Positions 43,999 through 54,363 of a DNA stretch of 64,000 nucleotides are shown one piece after another. The notes under the pieces were generated by a model. It did not search any database. It was not told where the DNA came from and saw only the letters and a list, made by a program, of their open reading frames with translations. The stretch is taken from NCBI RefSeq assembly GCF_000526995.1, contig NZ_AZUI01000001.1:4320001-4384000 (forward strand). Reading direction: 5' to 3'. Made by a program: the position numbers and the translations under genes. This DNA comes from Lacrimispora indolis DSM 755 (lineage in GTDB: Bacteria > Bacillota > Clostridia > Lachnospirales > Lachnospiraceae). Numbering within the stretch: position 1 is the first letter of the stretch; each line of letters begins with the position of its first letter.

Positions 43999-46077
43999 AT
44001 GAAGAATGAAAAAATACTATGGAAAAACAGACTTACGGTAAAAATACCTATTACGATGGCAATGATAATTTTGGTCGTTATTGTTGCAATGTGTTCCTGC
44101 TTAAGTCTGTTGGCAAGCACCACCGTAACTAAAATGACGGAGAAAGAGCTGAATTATATTGCAGAAGACAATGCCAAAGAAGTATTATCCTATTTGGACA
44201 GCATGCTCGTGTTTTCCCAGGCCTTATCTTTGGAAGTGCAGAGATATCAAACACTGAACAAGGAAGAAGCAAATAAAATGCTGGTAAAATCTTTACAGGG
44301 GGTATTAAATAATAACAAGATATTTTCAGCATATTATGCGTTTGAGCCAGACAAATTTATGAAGGGTACACCTGACGGACTTTCTTATTATGTTTTCCGT
44401 GACGGCTCCGGCACAGGACTTGATGTTTTAAATGATTTTGATACATATGGAAACGCAGATTATTATTTACCCGCAAAGGAAAATTTATCGACTCATGTTA
44501 CAGAACCATATGAGTACCAGCTTTCTACAGGTGAAAGCGTTTGGCTGATCACATTAAGCTGCCCTATTGTAAATGAGGCCGGTGAATTTTTAGGAGTTGC
44601 AAACTGTGATATTGATGTGTCCAGTATAGCAGGGCTGGATTACGCAGACGGAGGATATAAGAGCTCATACAGCTATATTGTTACAAGCAAGGGCACCTGC
44701 ATGGCTCACACCGTAGACGAAGGAATTGTTGGCAGCGTGCCTCAATCTGTTTCCGATTATGAAGAGATCGGAAAGGCAATCGCAAGCGGAGAATCGGTAA
44801 CCGGCAAAATTAAAAATTCTTATTCTAATGGAAAAACTGCATTGGTCATTCATAAGACACTTCGTTTAGCCGGGACTGATGTCAACTGGTCAAGCGCTTT
44901 TGTGGTGAATGAAAGTGAAGCTATGAGTTCAGTAGTAACGATTACCTTAGCGTTGGCGGGTATTGGTATGATTGGTTTAGCCGTACTGATAATGGTCAGT
45001 GTAATGACATTAAAGAAAGGCCTTGCTCCGGTGGATTCTGTAATGGGTCTGGCCGAAAAGATGAGAAACGGTGATCTCTCACAGGACAATGGCAGCGTCA
45101 TTTATAAAAATGATGAATTAGGAATGCTGGCTAAAATCTTTACGGAAACCTCAGAAATATTGGGCGGCTATATCAATGAAATTTCACAGGTGCTTATGCA
45201 GGCGGCTTCAGGCAATCTGGATATTTCAATTGAAAAAGAATTCATAGGAGATTTTAATAGAATTAAGCTTGATTTATGCCGGATTTTAGATTCACTAAAT
45301 GATACCTTTAACGAAATGCAGATAGCTGCCGAACAGGTGGCAACCGGTGCCCAGCAGTTTTCCGACAGTTCTCAGTCCTTAAGCCAGGGGGCAATTGAGC
45401 AGGCAAGCTCTGTGGAAGAGCTTTCCGCAAAAATTATGGAAATTACCGGCCAGGTCAAGGAAAGTGCGGTGCACACGAATAATGCCAATGATAAGGCGGA
45501 GACGGTTGGAACAGAATTGGAAAACAGCAATAAACAGATGAGCGAGCTTCTTAAGTCAATGGCTGATATAACGGAAACTTCAAGCCAGATCGGAAATATT
45601 ATAAAGACGATTGAGGATATCGCATTCCAGACGAATATTCTGGCTCTTAATGCGGCTGTGGAAGCCGCCAGAGCAGGAGAAGCAGGGAAGGGGTTTGCAG
45701 TTGTAGCTGATGAAGTAAGAAATCTTGCATCAAAGAGCGCGGAAGCAGCTAAGAATACTACTGTTTTGATTGAAAGTTCTCTTCATTCCGTACAGGAAGG
45801 CGCTAAATTTGCGGAGATCACGGCAACTTCCCTTGAAAATGTTGTAGCAGGAGCAAAAGAAATTATTTCGGATATAGCTGAAATTTCCAAAAAGGCTGAT
45901 GTGCAGTTTTCGTCTTTAGAAGAAGTTACAGCAGGTATAGAACAGATTTCAAATGTTATTCAGAACAATGCGGCTATCGCTGAGGAAAGCGCTGCTACAA
46001 GTCAGGAATTATCGGCACAGGCTCAGATGCTCAAAGAACAGATTGCCAGATATACAATTAAGAAAAAGTTTTCTTAA
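43999..46077 (+). CDS. Methyl-accepting chemotaxis protein
   Basis: Transmembrane chemoreceptor, 692 residues. Two membrane helices (near 19-40 and 310-333) flank a periplasmic-side dCache-type sensor with [15 protein letters not shown] and [24 protein letters not shown] follows at about 335-390. The signalling domain carries the conserved hairpin tip [20 protein letters not shown] near residue 550, then [18 protein letters not shown] at 43999 is preferred over an in-frame TTG at 43978. It stands alone; no che or flagellar genes are in view. The ligand is unknown. Confidence 0.94.
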   Translation: MKNEKILWKNRLTVKIPITMAMIILVVIVAMCSCLSLLASTTVTKMTEKELNYIAEDNAKEVLSYLDSMLVFSQALSLEVQRYQTLNKEEANKMLVKSLQGVLNNNKIFSAYYAFEPDKFMKGTPDGLSYYVFRDGSGTGLDVLNDFDTYGNADYYLPAKENLSTHVTEPYEYQLSTGESVWLITLSCPIVNEAGEFLGVANCDIDVSSIAGLDYADGGYKSSYSYIVTSKGTCMAHTVDEGIVGSVPQSVSDYEEIGKAIASGESVTGKIKNSYSNGKTALVIHKTLRLAGTDVNWSSAFVVNESEAMSSVVTITLALAGIGMIGLAVLIMVSVMTLKKGLAPVDSVMGLAEKMRNGDLSQDNGSVIYKNDELGMLAKIFTETSEILGGYINEISQVLMQAASGNLDISIEKEFIGDFNRIKLDLCRILDSLNDTFNEMQIAAEQVATGAQQFSDSSQSLSQGAIEQASSVEELSAKIMEITGQVKESAVHTNNANDKAETVGTELENSNKQMSELLKSMADITETSSQIGNIIKTIEDIAFQTNILALNAAVEAARAGEAGKGFAVVADEVRNLASKSAEAAKNTTVLIESSLHSVQEGAKFAEITATSLENVVAGAKEIISDIAEISKKADVQFSSLEEVTAGIEQISNVIQNNAAIAEESAATSQELSAQAQMLKEQIARYTIKKKFS

Positions 46078-46103
46078 AAAAATTGCATAGAGAGTAGATG
46101 GAC

Positions 46104-46149
46104 AGCAGGTTTGCACAATGTTATGATGACGATGTAAACCTGCTTTTTT
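46104..46149 (+). terminator. Terminator after the chemoreceptor
   Basis: AGCAGGTTT (46104-46112) and AAACCTGCT (46136-46144) form a nine-pair stem with a long loop. T's follow. Confidence 0.75.
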
Positions 46150-46178
46150 CGTATGATCCTCACGAAAAGTTGGAATAA

Positions 46179-46340
46179 GGAAGATTGGAAGACAAGGGTA
46201 AATACTTTGAACTTGATCAGGGAATACTCAAAAAGACAATCAGCATAAAAAAACAGTTCATTTCTTCTGAATATCATAGAAAATTTGTGCAAAATCCTGA
46301 AATGCTTCAAGAAATAACATTTCTTAAAGAAAGATATTGA
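46179..46340 (+). pseudogene. Orphan 3' coding fragment before fruK
   Basis: A frame opened by the stop at 46176 runs 53 codons to TGA at 46338-46340 and looks coding: KYFELDQGILKKTISIKKQF, then ISSEYHRKFVQNPEMLQEIT, ending FLKERY. It has no ATG near its 5' end and no ribosome site; a TTG at 46185 is the only start option. The fruK promoter overlaps its end. I read it as the tail of a lost gene; family unknown. Confidence 0.35.
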
Positions 46341-46365
46341 CGAAATAAAGCAATCGTATTATATT
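46337..46365 (+). promoter_or_regulatory. Promoter of the fructose operon
   Basis: TTGACG (46337-46342) and TATATT (46360-46365) are 17 bases apart, about 50 bases before fruK. The stretch from 46345 to 46400 is very AT-rich. Confidence 0.7.
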
Positions 46366-46414
46366 ATAAAAGAGGGAAGAAATAAAATTTTATATATAAA
46401 AGGAGAGGTGACAT

Positions 46415-47332
46415 ATGATTTACACCGTAACATTTAATCCGGCCTTGGATTATGTCGTAAGGGTAGATCACTTCGCACTGGGAGCAGTCAATAGAACTGA
46501 GCAGGAAAGCATCTATTATGGGGGAAAAGGACTAAACGTATCTGCAGTTTTATGGGCTTTGGGGTATGAAAATACCGCACTTGGCTTTGTGGCAGGATTT
46601 ACCGGCGAGGAGATTGAACGGGGAGTGAAGGGCCTTGGATTTGGGGCGGATTTTATCCGTGTCAAAAAGGGTTTGTCCAGGATCAATGTGAAGCTTAAGT
46701 CCCAGGAAGAGACTGAGATTAACGGCATGGGGCCTGAAATCACCGGGGAAGACGTACAGCTGCTTTTTGAAAAGCTGGACCATTTAACCCATGGGGATGT
46801 GCTGGTTTTATCCGGCAGCATTCCAAAGTCCATTGACGATGACATCTATGAACGGATCATGGAGACTCTGGACGGAAGAGGAGTCCGTATCGTGGTGGAT
46901 GCAACAAAGGACCTGCTTATTAATGTACTTTCTTACCATCCCTTCCTCATTAAGCCCAACAATCATGAATTAGGTGAGATGTTCGGCGTAACCCTTCATA
47001 GTCCTGGAGAGATCATCCAGTACGGAAAACGTCTTCAGGAAAAGGGAGCCAGAAATGTGCTGGTTTCCATGGCAGGAGACGGAGCGATCCTGATTACCGA
47101 AGAAGGGGAAGTATTCCGGATGGGAGTGCCAAAGGGAAAGGTGAAGAATTCTGTGGGTGCAGGGGATTCCATGGTGGCCGGATTTATTGCCGGTTATATG
47201 GAAAACGGCAGCTTTGAGCATGCACTGCGCCTTGGAAGTGCCGCAGGAAGCGCCAGTGCTTTTTCAGAGGGGCTTGCAGGCAAGGAAGATATTATGAGGC
47301 TGTATGAAGAATTATCAAAGGAGGGGTTTTGA
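46415..47332 (+). CDS. fruK: 1-phosphofructokinase
   Basis: PfkB-family kinase that phosphorylates fructose-1-phosphate to fructose-1,6-bisphosphate, 305 residues. It opens with MIYTVTFNPALDYVVRVD, typical of FruK/LacC. The glycine loop GGKGLNVSAVLWALG lies near residue 36, and the C-terminal signature KNSVGAGDSMVAGFIAGYME near 244 contains the catalytic Asp of GAGDS. AGGAGAGG precedes the ATG. Its stop overlaps the fruA start by one base, giving a fruK-fruA operon. The usual DeoR-type fruR is absent from the upstream side. Confidence 0.94.
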   Translation: MIYTVTFNPALDYVVRVDHFALGAVNRTEQESIYYGGKGLNVSAVLWALGYENTALGFVAGFTGEEIERGVKGLGFGADFIRVKKGLSRINVKLKSQEETEINGMGPEITGEDVQLLFEKLDHLTHGDVLVLSGSIPKSIDDDIYERIMETLDGRGVRIVVDATKDLLINVLSYHPFLIKPNNHELGEMFGVTLHSPGEIIQYGKRLQEKGARNVLVSMAGDGAILITEEGEVFRMGVPKGKVKNSVGAGDSMVAGFIAGYMENGSFEHALRLGSAAGSASAFSEGLAGKEDIMRLYEELSKEGF

Positions 47333-49257
47333 TGAGAATCACAGAGTTGTTGAAAAAGGAAAGTATTGAGCTGGGAGTAAAAGTTTCCGGCAAAGAAGAG
47401 GCCATTAATAAGCTGGTTGGTTTAATGGAAGCCGGCGGAAGGCTTAAGGATACGGCCGGATACAAGGAAGGGATCCTGGCAAGAGAAGCACTGGGAAGTA
47501 CGGCGGTTGGTGACGGAATCGCCATTCCCCATGCAAAGGTAGCTGCTGTTAAGGAGCCGGGCCTTTCTGCCATAGTGGTGCCGGAGGGAGTGGATTACCA
47601 GGCTTTTGACGGTTCTCTTGCCAATTTGCTGTTTATGATCGCGGCTCCGGAGGGAGAGGCTGACGTTCATCTTGAGGCGTTATCCAGACTTTCCACTCTT
47701 CTTATGGATCCGGATTTTAAGAGTGATTTAATAAAGGCCAAATCAAAGGAAGAATTTTTACGGCTCATTGATGATAAAGAATCAGAACGGTATCAGAAGA
47801 AAAAAGAAGAAAAACCAGAAAGCGCTGCAAAGGTCCAGAATGGTTACAGGGTTCTGGCAGTGACTGCCTGCCCTACGGGAATTGCCCATACGTTTATGGC
47901 TGCCGAGAACTTAGAGCAGCAGGGGAAAAAGCTGGGTATCCCTCTTAAGGCGGAAACCAACGGGGCAGAAGGAGTCGGCAATGCCCTGACAAGAGAGGAA
48001 ATCGCCGGGGCAGACGGAATCATCATAGCGGCGGATAAAAAGGTGGATATGGCCCGCTTTGACGGAAAGCGGGTGGTTATGGCCACTGTTACGGAAGGAA
48101 TCCAAAAGGGAGAAGACTTAGTCAAGAGAGCGGTTAGCCAGGAGACTCCTGTTTACCATCATTCAGGGGCAGCCTCTTCCTCAGAAAGCGGGGACCAGGA
48201 AAGTGCCGGCCGTTCCATCTATAAGCATTTAATGAACGGCGTTTCCCACATGCTTCCCTTTGTTATCGGCGGAGGAATTCTCATTGCCCTGGCCTTCCTG
48301 TTTGATGATTATTCCATTGATCCTTCTAACTTTGGTAAGAACACACCTCTGGCCGCTTACTTAAAGACCATTGGAGAGCAGGCATTTGGAATGATGCTTC
48401 CGGTCCTGGCTGGATATATCGCCATGAGCATTGCAGACCGTCCCGGCCTGGCAGTGGGATTTGTAGGGGGACTGATTGCAAAAATGGGTGCTACCTTTGC
48501 AAATCCGGGAGGCGGAAGTGTGAACTCCGGTTTCCTTGGAGCCCTGTTAGCTGGTTTTATCGGCGGATACATTGTGATCATGCTTAAAAGGGCATTCAGC
48601 AAGCTTCCGAAGTCCCTGGAAGGAATCAAGCCTGTCCTTTTATATCCGTTGATCGGTATTTTCCTTGTAGCCGTGGTAACCACCTTTATCAATCCTTTCG
48701 TAGGCGCAATTAATGACGGACTCACAGGCCTGTTAAACGGCATGGGCGGCACCAGCAAGATCATCCTGGGCGCTGTCGTGGGAGGCATGATGTCTGTGGA
48801 CATGGGCGGTCCTGTGAACAAGGCTGCTTATGTATTCGGTACGGCTCAGCTGGCAGAAGGTAACTTTGACATTATGGCGGCTGTTATGGCAGGCGGTATG
48901 GTTCCGCCCATCGCCGTTGCCCTTTGCACCACATTTTTTAAGAACAAATTCACGGAGAAAGAGCGCCAGTCAGGTCTGGTCAACTATATTATGGGTCTGT
49001 CCTTTATTTCCGAGGGAGCTATTCCCTTTGCAGCTGCCGACCCGATCCGCGTAATTCCTTCCTGTATCATAGGTTCCGCAGTAGCAGGCGGTCTTTCCAT
49101 GGCTCTTGGCTGCACCCTTCGTGCCCCCCATGGCGGTATCTTTGTCCTTCCTACCATTGGAAATCCTTTTGGATACCTGCTGGCCGTTATTATCGGTTCT
49201 GCTGCAGGCTGCCTTGTGTTAGCGGCTTTAAAGAAGAATCTGGAAACAGAGCTTTGA
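47332..49257 (+). CDS. fruA: Fructose-specific PTS enzyme IIABC
   Basis: Imports fructose while phosphorylating it to fructose-1-phosphate, 641 residues. The EIIA domain (about 1-145) has H67 in IAIPHAK as phosphorylation site. The EIIB domain (about 165-265) has C180 in TACPTGIAHTF. The EIIC domain (about 295-640) has some nine membrane helices, including PFVIGGGILIALAF and SEGAIPFAAADPIRVIP. AAAGGAGG precedes ATG 47332. A terminator with a UUCG loop separates it from the convergent kinase gene. Confidence 0.96.
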   Translation: MRITELLKKESIELGVKVSGKEEAINKLVGLMEAGGRLKDTAGYKEGILAREALGSTAVGDGIAIPHAKVAAVKEPGLSAIVVPEGVDYQAFDGSLANLLFMIAAPEGEADVHLEALSRLSTLLMDPDFKSDLIKAKSKEEFLRLIDDKESERYQKKKEEKPESAAKVQNGYRVLAVTACPTGIAHTFMAAENLEQQGKKLGIPLKAETNGAEGVGNALTREEIAGADGIIIAADKKVDMARFDGKRVVMATVTEGIQKGEDLVKRAVSQETPVYHHSGAASSSESGDQESAGRSIYKHLMNGVSHMLPFVIGGGILIALAFLFDDYSIDPSNFGKNTPLAAYLKTIGEQAFGMMLPVLAGYIAMSIADRPGLAVGFVGGLIAKMGATFANPGGGSVNSGFLGALLAGFIGGYIVIMLKRAFSKLPKSLEGIKPVLLYPLIGIFLVAVVTTFINPFVGAINDGLTGLLNGMGGTSKIILGAVVGGMMSVDMGGPVNKAAYVFGTAQLAEGNFDIMAAVMAGGMVPPIAVALCTTFFKNKFTEKERQSGLVNYIMGLSFISEGAIPFAAADPIRVIPSCIIGSAVAGGLSMALGCTLRAPHGGIFVLPTIGNPFGYLLAVIIGSAAGCLVLAALKKNLETEL

Positions 49258-49284
49258 TTTGCAAAATTAATTATACCCCGGATG

Positions 49285-49308
49285 GCAGGTTCTTCGGAAC
49301 CTGCTTTT
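49285..49308. terminator. Terminator between fruA and the convergent kinase gene
   Basis: GCAGGTTC (49285-49292) and GAACCTGC (49297-49304) enclose the stable TTCG tetraloop. Four T's follow on the + strand. It probably ends fruA transcription. Confidence 0.85.
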
Positions 49309-49312
49309 CTGT

Positions 49313-51118
49313 TTATGCAAAAATCCTGATCTCCACCTCTGTTCCTTTTCCCAAAAGGCTGTTATAGGTGAGGCCGTATCCGGGGCCGTAAAGGATCTCC
49401 AGGCGCCGGTGGGTATTGAATACTCCAATGTTTGTCCCATTTTTACTGGTTCCCCTGCCGGAGAGAATGCCGGAAATCTTTCCGGCGTCCATACCCACCC
49501 CATCATCGGAAATCAGTATAACGGCTTCGTTGTCCTCCAGCCAGCCGGTAATGACAATGGTTCCTCCCTTAGGAACCTTTTCTAAAAGCCCATGAAGGAT
49601 GGAATTTTCCACCACAGGCTGAAAGGTCAGCTTTGGAATTGACAAGTCCATCATATGATCCGGCATATCATCCACAAAGTTAATAATCTGATGGTAACGC
49701 ATATTTTGAAGCCGGACATAGGTTTTCACATGCTCCAGCTCATCGGCAATGGTGCTTAAGGTACTTTTACGGCTTAAAGTCAGCTTGTAAAAACGGGAAA
49801 GGTCTACGACTGCCTCCGAAACCTCTTCAGTCCGGCCCTGCTTTGCCAGCCAGTTGATCATGTCCATGGTATTGTACAGAAAATGGGGATTGATTTGGGT
49901 CTGAAGGGAATTGAACTCAGCGGCCCGTAAGTCCTCAGCAGCTTTTTGCTGATCCTCAATGAGCCTGTTCATCATCCTGGTCATATAATTGTAGGTGTTA
50001 ATCAGCTCTCCGATTTCATCATGGTAAAGAGATGCGGGCAGAGGGGTGGGCGGCTCTGTACGCACCTTTGCCATTTGCCCGATCACAGAGGAAATCCGGT
50101 TGGTAATGGAGTGGGACAGCCGGTTTGCAATTAAAAAGGAAATCAATACGCAAAGTAAGTATATGAAGAAAAAGCCGATCATAAGGAGAAAGCTTTTTTG
50201 AATAATGGCTCTGGTGGGGATGACTGCAACCATAAACCAGTCCGCTTTTCTGATATAATAAAAACCGGCATAAACATCATGATCCAGGATATTCCTGAGG
50301 ACAAAATTATTGGACGACATAAAGAAATCCCGGACCTTGTCATAGCTGAAATGGTAAATTCCCGCCAGTCCGTCATCAGAGGTTGCAACAGTGCTGTCCC
50401 GGTCATTGATGATATAGGCCACGCTGGTATCCTCTGTTAGATTGTTCTTTAAAAGTTTTTTAAATGGTGCTTTGGAGTAATAGATAGCAGTATAGCAGGT
50501 GTGGTACTCACTATTATACAGAATGGAGGTTTTGGTAATGTAGGCCATATCCCCTGATTCCCTTATCTCTATGGGACTTAAATAGAATTCCGGACAAAAG
50601 AGAGAGGTCAGGGTCCGGTCCCCCTGGAAAATTCCGTGCCAATAAGACCCTCTGGCCTCTCTCATGGGGCGGAAGATCCGGCTGGAAGCTTCATTGTGAA
50701 AGATTTCCTGAAATTCAGGAATATCCAGATAAATAAGAATATTCGTTATGTAATCGCCGTCAACGATGTCTTCCGCTGCCATGCACAAATCGGATGCCTC
50801 AGCGGAATCATTAATCCAGTTGGAAGGCTGGTATCCGGTCAGGCGGAACAGCTTTTTATAATAAGGATGGGCTTCCAGGCTTTTCTGCGCATCCAGACAT
50901 GTTTCAATCAGCTGATCAATCTGCGGCATGGTCATGGCAGAAGCAGTTTGTTCCGTCCGGATGGTATCGGCTAAAACCATATCATAAAGCTTTCCGTGAA
51001 AAAAGAAGAACATGACCAGCATGGGTATGGTGGTGATGACCATATGGGTGATGGTAAACTTTGTCTGCAGCATCATGTTATTATAGATGAACTTTCCTCT
51101 TTGTATTATATTGTTCAT
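49313..51118 (-). CDS. YesM-type membrane sensor histidine kinase
   Basis: Second LytS/YesM-type kinase, 601 residues. Membrane helices lie near residues 22-43 and 312-333, with an extracellular sensor between them. HAMP spans about 335-385. The QINPHFLYNTMDMINW motif holds the likely phospho-acceptor H412. The ATPase domain has VENSILHGLL, SDDGVGMD and GTNIGVFNTHRRL. Its start overlaps the regulator stop (ATGA at 51115-51118). The pair is divergent from a rhamnose/AI-2-type ABC operon that it probably controls (inference). Confidence 0.92.
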   Translation of the reverse strand: MNNIIQRGKFIYNNMMLQTKFTITHMVITTIPMLVMFFFFHGKLYDMVLADTIRTEQTASAMTMPQIDQLIETCLDAQKSLEAHPYYKKLFRLTGYQPSNWINDSAEASDLCMAAEDIVDGDYITNILIYLDIPEFQEIFHNEASSRIFRPMREARGSYWHGIFQGDRTLTSLFCPEFYLSPIEIRESGDMAYITKTSILYNSEYHTCYTAIYYSKAPFKKLLKNNLTEDTSVAYIINDRDSTVATSDDGLAGIYHFSYDKVRDFFMSSNNFVLRNILDHDVYAGFYYIRKADWFMVAVIPTRAIIQKSFLLMIGFFFIYLLCVLISFLIANRLSHSITNRISSVIGQMAKVRTEPPTPLPASLYHDEIGELINTYNYMTRMMNRLIEDQQKAAEDLRAAEFNSLQTQINPHFLYNTMDMINWLAKQGRTEEVSEAVVDLSRFYKLTLSRKSTLSTIADELEHVKTYVRLQNMRYHQIINFVDDMPDHMMDLSIPKLTFQPVVENSILHGLLEKVPKGGTIVITGWLEDNEAVILISDDGVGMDAGKISGILSGRGTSKNGTNIGVFNTHRRLEILYGPGYGLTYNSLLGKGTEVEIRIFA

Positions 51119-52677
51119 TTCAACATTTTCTCCCGGTAATCGGACGGCGACAAGCCAGTCATTTTTTTAAAGCTCTTGCTGAAATAATTTCCGTTGCTGT
51201 ATCCTACCTTGTTTGAAATATCGGCAATCTGATAACGGGAATCGGCCAGAAGCTCTTTGGCCTTTTTCATCCGGTAATCCGTAAGGTACTGGTTAATGGT
51301 TTGTCCTGTTTCATTTTTAAAATACGTGCACACATAAGATGCGGATAGGTAAACCTGACCGCCAATATCCCGTACTGAAAGGGTTTCGTCGTGATAATGA
51401 TTGTGGATGTATTCTTTAATTAGAAAAATGGTGGTATCTTCCCACATATGGGACCGGGCTGCTTCAAAAAGCAGTTCGGTTTTTTGCGTCAGCTTTTGGT
51501 GCAGATCCCGAAAGCTAAAGCAGCTTTCAAGAAGCTTCATGGCATTTTCCGGCTCAGTGACAGGTGCCAGCCTAAGAGTCTGGCGGCAGTCCTCTAACAC
51601 CATAATAAGCTTATAATAAAGATCCTTTGCCTCATGGGGAGAAACCCCTCTCCTCTGGTAAAAATTCTCATAAAGGCGCAGAAGCAGCTCCCTTCCTTTT
51701 TTCTGGTCATTATTTAAAACGGCCTCCGATAAAAGGGTGATATAAGCCTCCTCGTCAGACTTATTCCTGCCCTGTTTATCCGTATATTCCGTCTGTTTCT
51801 CTTCAGGAGTAAAAAATGTTCCAGGATCAAAGAAAAAGCTGCTCTGCATAAGAGAAACCGCAGATGCATAGGAATCGTAGGCCCTTGCGATGCCGGTATA
51901 AGTTTCTCCTCTGCTGATATAGAAGGTACAGGCTGTATCAAAGCAATTCTTTAAGAAAACGCCGATCCGGTTTACGGCTCCATGAGAAGGTAACACAGGA
52001 GAAAGAATATGGAACACATGGTACTGGATATATTTTGACACATAGTAAACCTGCATCTGGGAATGGGAAAGAAATACCTCCAGATCCGTCAGTATCTGAT
52101 CCATAAGGTTCTGGTCCGTCTGGCTCTGTTCCAGCTTGACAACAAAAGAAGTAAAGCCTGCATGGGAGGTGAGCTTAAGGCCCAGCTCTTTTGCAAGGGC
52201 TGCGACGGTTTCCTTATTGTCCCTGTAAGGGTGGGTAAGGGCCGCGGCAAAGGAAGAGGCGGTTCCCCTGGAATAAAACAGTTCATTTTTCACAGTCCTC
52301 ATATTCTGACGGACACAGTTGTAGGCATCCTTGATAGAGCTTTTCACCTCTGCAGGATCCAGGGGTTTTTCCACATAGTTGATGGCCTTTAAGCGGATGG
52401 CTGCTTTTAAATATTCTTTATCTGAATAACCGCTCATAAAAATAAAGGCCGAATGAGGAAGCAGCTTTTCCAGCCGTTCCACCATCTCAATTCCATCCAT
52501 TCTGGGCATCCTTACATCGCATAAAACGATTTCAGGAATCACTTCCTTTGCAATGCGAAGCCCGCTAATGCCGTCCTCAGCCTGGAACAGCTGAAAAATG
52601 CCAAGAGATTCCCAGTCTATAGAATCAATCAGCCCGGTACGTGTGAGCTCTTCATCATCAACGATCAGCAATTTCAT
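51115..52677 (-). CDS. YesN-type response regulator with AraC domain
   Basis: A 520-residue regulator. The receiver domain (1-125) has VDDEE near residue 6, phospho-acceptor D54 in CDVRMP, and K104 in VEKPLD. A long middle region (about 130-410) is typical of the larger YesN proteins. The AraC domain (about 420-520) has LSASYVCTYFKNETG and ends with GYSNGNYFSKSFKKMTG. ATG at 52677 has GGAGAC upstream; the open extension to 52734 is not needed. Its intergenic region holds repeated GTTATCAA sites. Confidence 0.93.
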   Translation of the reverse strand: MKLLIVDDEELTRTGLIDSIDWESLGIFQLFQAEDGISGLRIAKEVIPEIVLCDVRMPRMDGIEMVERLEKLLPHSAFIFMSGYSDKEYLKAAIRLKAINYVEKPLDPAEVKSSIKDAYNCVRQNMRTVKNELFYSRGTASSFAAALTHPYRDNKETVAALAKELGLKLTSHAGFTSFVVKLEQSQTDQNLMDQILTDLEVFLSHSQMQVYYVSKYIQYHVFHILSPVLPSHGAVNRIGVFLKNCFDTACTFYISRGETYTGIARAYDSYASAVSLMQSSFFFDPGTFFTPEEKQTEYTDKQGRNKSDEEAYITLLSEAVLNNDQKKGRELLLRLYENFYQRRGVSPHEAKDLYYKLIMVLEDCRQTLRLAPVTEPENAMKLLESCFSFRDLHQKLTQKTELLFEAARSHMWEDTTIFLIKEYIHNHYHDETLSVRDIGGQVYLSASYVCTYFKNETGQTINQYLTDYRMKKAKELLADSRYQIADISNKVGYSNGNYFSKSFKKMTGLSPSDYREKMLK

Positions 52678-52869
52678 AACAGTCTCCTTCCAGCATTTAT
52701 CCATTATTATTCTAGCAAAATAACCAAAAAACACAATACAAAACCCTTGCTATTGCTGTTATCAACGAAAAAGTTAAAAATATATTACCCGTTATCAAAA
52801 GATTATGCTGTTTCTTCCATATCCAACAGATGGTAAAATGATCCCAGCTTAAGAAGGGAGGAAGCGGCC
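52678..52869. promoter_or_regulatory. Divergent control region with paired GTTATCAA sites
   Basis: This gap separates the regulator from the ABC operon. GTTATCAA occurs twice in the same orientation, at 52758-52765 and 52791-52798. They are exactly 33 bases apart, about three helical turns, as expected for an AraC-type dimer site. The same TTATCA core occurs at the other YesN-linked promoter (6844-6876). No strong -35/-10 pair stands out. Confidence 0.5.
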
Positions 52870-54363
52870 GTGTCCGAATATGTTCTGGAATTAAAGGGCG
52901 TTACAAAAATATTTCCCGGTGTGAAAGCCTTAGATAAAGTCCATTTCAGCTTGAAAAAGGGAGAAGTTCATGCTCTGATGGGGGAAAACGGAGCGGGAAA
53001 ATCAACATTTATCAAGGTGATAACAGGAGTTCACAGGGCTGATGAAGGAGAAATCATTCTGGACGGGAATCAGACAGAATTTAAAGGGCCAAGAGATGCC
53101 CAGGCAGCAGGAATTGCTGCTGTTTACCAGCATCCCACCTCTTACCCGGACCTTACGGTAACGGAGAATATATTTATGGGCCATGAAATCGTAAAAAACG
53201 GCATGATCCAGTGGAAACGGATGAATCAGGAGGCTGATAAGCTTTTACTGGAGCTGAATGCAGATTTTAAGGCTGCCGATGAAATGGGCACCTTGAGTGT
53301 TGCACAACAGCAGATGGTGGAAATCGCAAAGGCATTATCCACACGGGCCAGAATCATCATTCTTGATGAACCCACAGCAGCTCTGACAAAAAATGAATCC
53401 GAAGACTTGTACCGGATCGTGGATCAGTTAAAGGCCTCCGGTGTTTCTGTTATCTTTATTTCTCACCGGTTTGAGGATATGTACCGGCTGGCGGACCGGG
53501 TAACTGTTTTCCGGGATTCCCGGTACATCGGGACCTATGAATCAGGTGTAATTACCAATGGGGAGCTGATCAAGGCCATGGTAGGCCGTGAGATCAGGGA
53601 TCTTTACCCAAAACCGGAGGTAAAGACCGGTCCGGAGATCCTTAAGGTGGAAAACATGTCAAGGACCGGATATTTTAAAGACATAAGCTTTACACTGCAC
53701 CAGGGGGAGATTCTGGGGCTTACGGGACTTGTAGGGGCAGGGAGAACAGAGGTGGCGGAAAGTATCTGCGGCATTACAAAGCCAGATTCCGGAAATGTTT
53801 ATCTTGAGGGAAGGCGTGTATCCATAAAGCACCCGGCTGATGCCATGAGAGAAGGGCTTGTCCTTCTTCCGGAGGACCGTCAGAGAGCAGGTCTTATTCT
53901 CGCCTGGGGTTTGGGGCGCAATGTGACCCTGCCCATCATGGGTAAATATGCAAAATACGGTATCACAAATGAAAAAATGGAATGTGAGACCGCAAAACAG
54001 CTTTTGGAAGAAGTGGATACAAAGGCGGTTTCCATCTTTGATCCGGCCGGCTCCCTATCCGGCGGGAACCAGCAGAAAGTGGTGGTGGCAAAGGCTTTAA
54101 GCCAGGAGATGAAAGTCGTCATCATGGATGAACCCACCAAGGGAGTAGATGTAGGCGCAAAGGCCGAGATCTATCAGATTATGGGGGATTTAGCGAAGAA
54201 AGGATACGGAATTCTTCTCATATCCTCGGAAATGCCGGAGATTTTGGGCATGAGCGACCGCATTCTGGTCATGTGCAATGGCAGACTGTCAGGTGAGTTA
54301 AACCGGGGGGAGGCGACTCAGGAAGCCATTCTCCAGCATGCCATGGAAAGGAGTTCCCAATAA
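52870..54363 (+). CDS. Sugar ABC transporter, duplicated ATP-binding subunit (RbsA/RhaT-like)
   Basis: Cytoplasmic ATPase of the CUT2 sugar family, 497 residues with two ABC domains. The first has Walker A GENGAGKST near residues 38-46 and Walker B IIILDEPTAAL. The second has a degenerate P-loop GLVGAGRTEVAE, the signature SLSGGNQQKVVVAKA and Walker B VVIMDEPTKGVDVG. GTG at 52870 has AGGGAGGAAG upstream. Its stop overlaps the first permease start by one base. The following two permeases and lipoprotein give the layout of rhamnose or autoinducer-2 importers. Confidence 0.94.
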   Translation: MSEYVLELKGVTKIFPGVKALDKVHFSLKKGEVHALMGENGAGKSTFIKVITGVHRADEGEIILDGNQTEFKGPRDAQAAGIAAVYQHPTSYPDLTVTENIFMGHEIVKNGMIQWKRMNQEADKLLLELNADFKAADEMGTLSVAQQQMVEIAKALSTRARIIILDEPTAALTKNESEDLYRIVDQLKASGVSVIFISHRFEDMYRLADRVTVFRDSRYIGTYESGVITNGELIKAMVGREIRDLYPKPEVKTGPEILKVENMSRTGYFKDISFTLHQGEILGLTGLVGAGRTEVAESICGITKPDSGNVYLEGRRVSIKHPADAMREGLVLLPEDRQRAGLILAWGLGRNVTLPIMGKYAKYGITNEKMECETAKQLLEEVDTKAVSIFDPAGSLSGGNQQKVVVAKALSQEMKVVIMDEPTKGVDVGAKAEIYQIMGDLAKKGYGILLISSEMPEILGMSDRILVMCNGRLSGELNRGEATQEAILQHAMERSSQ

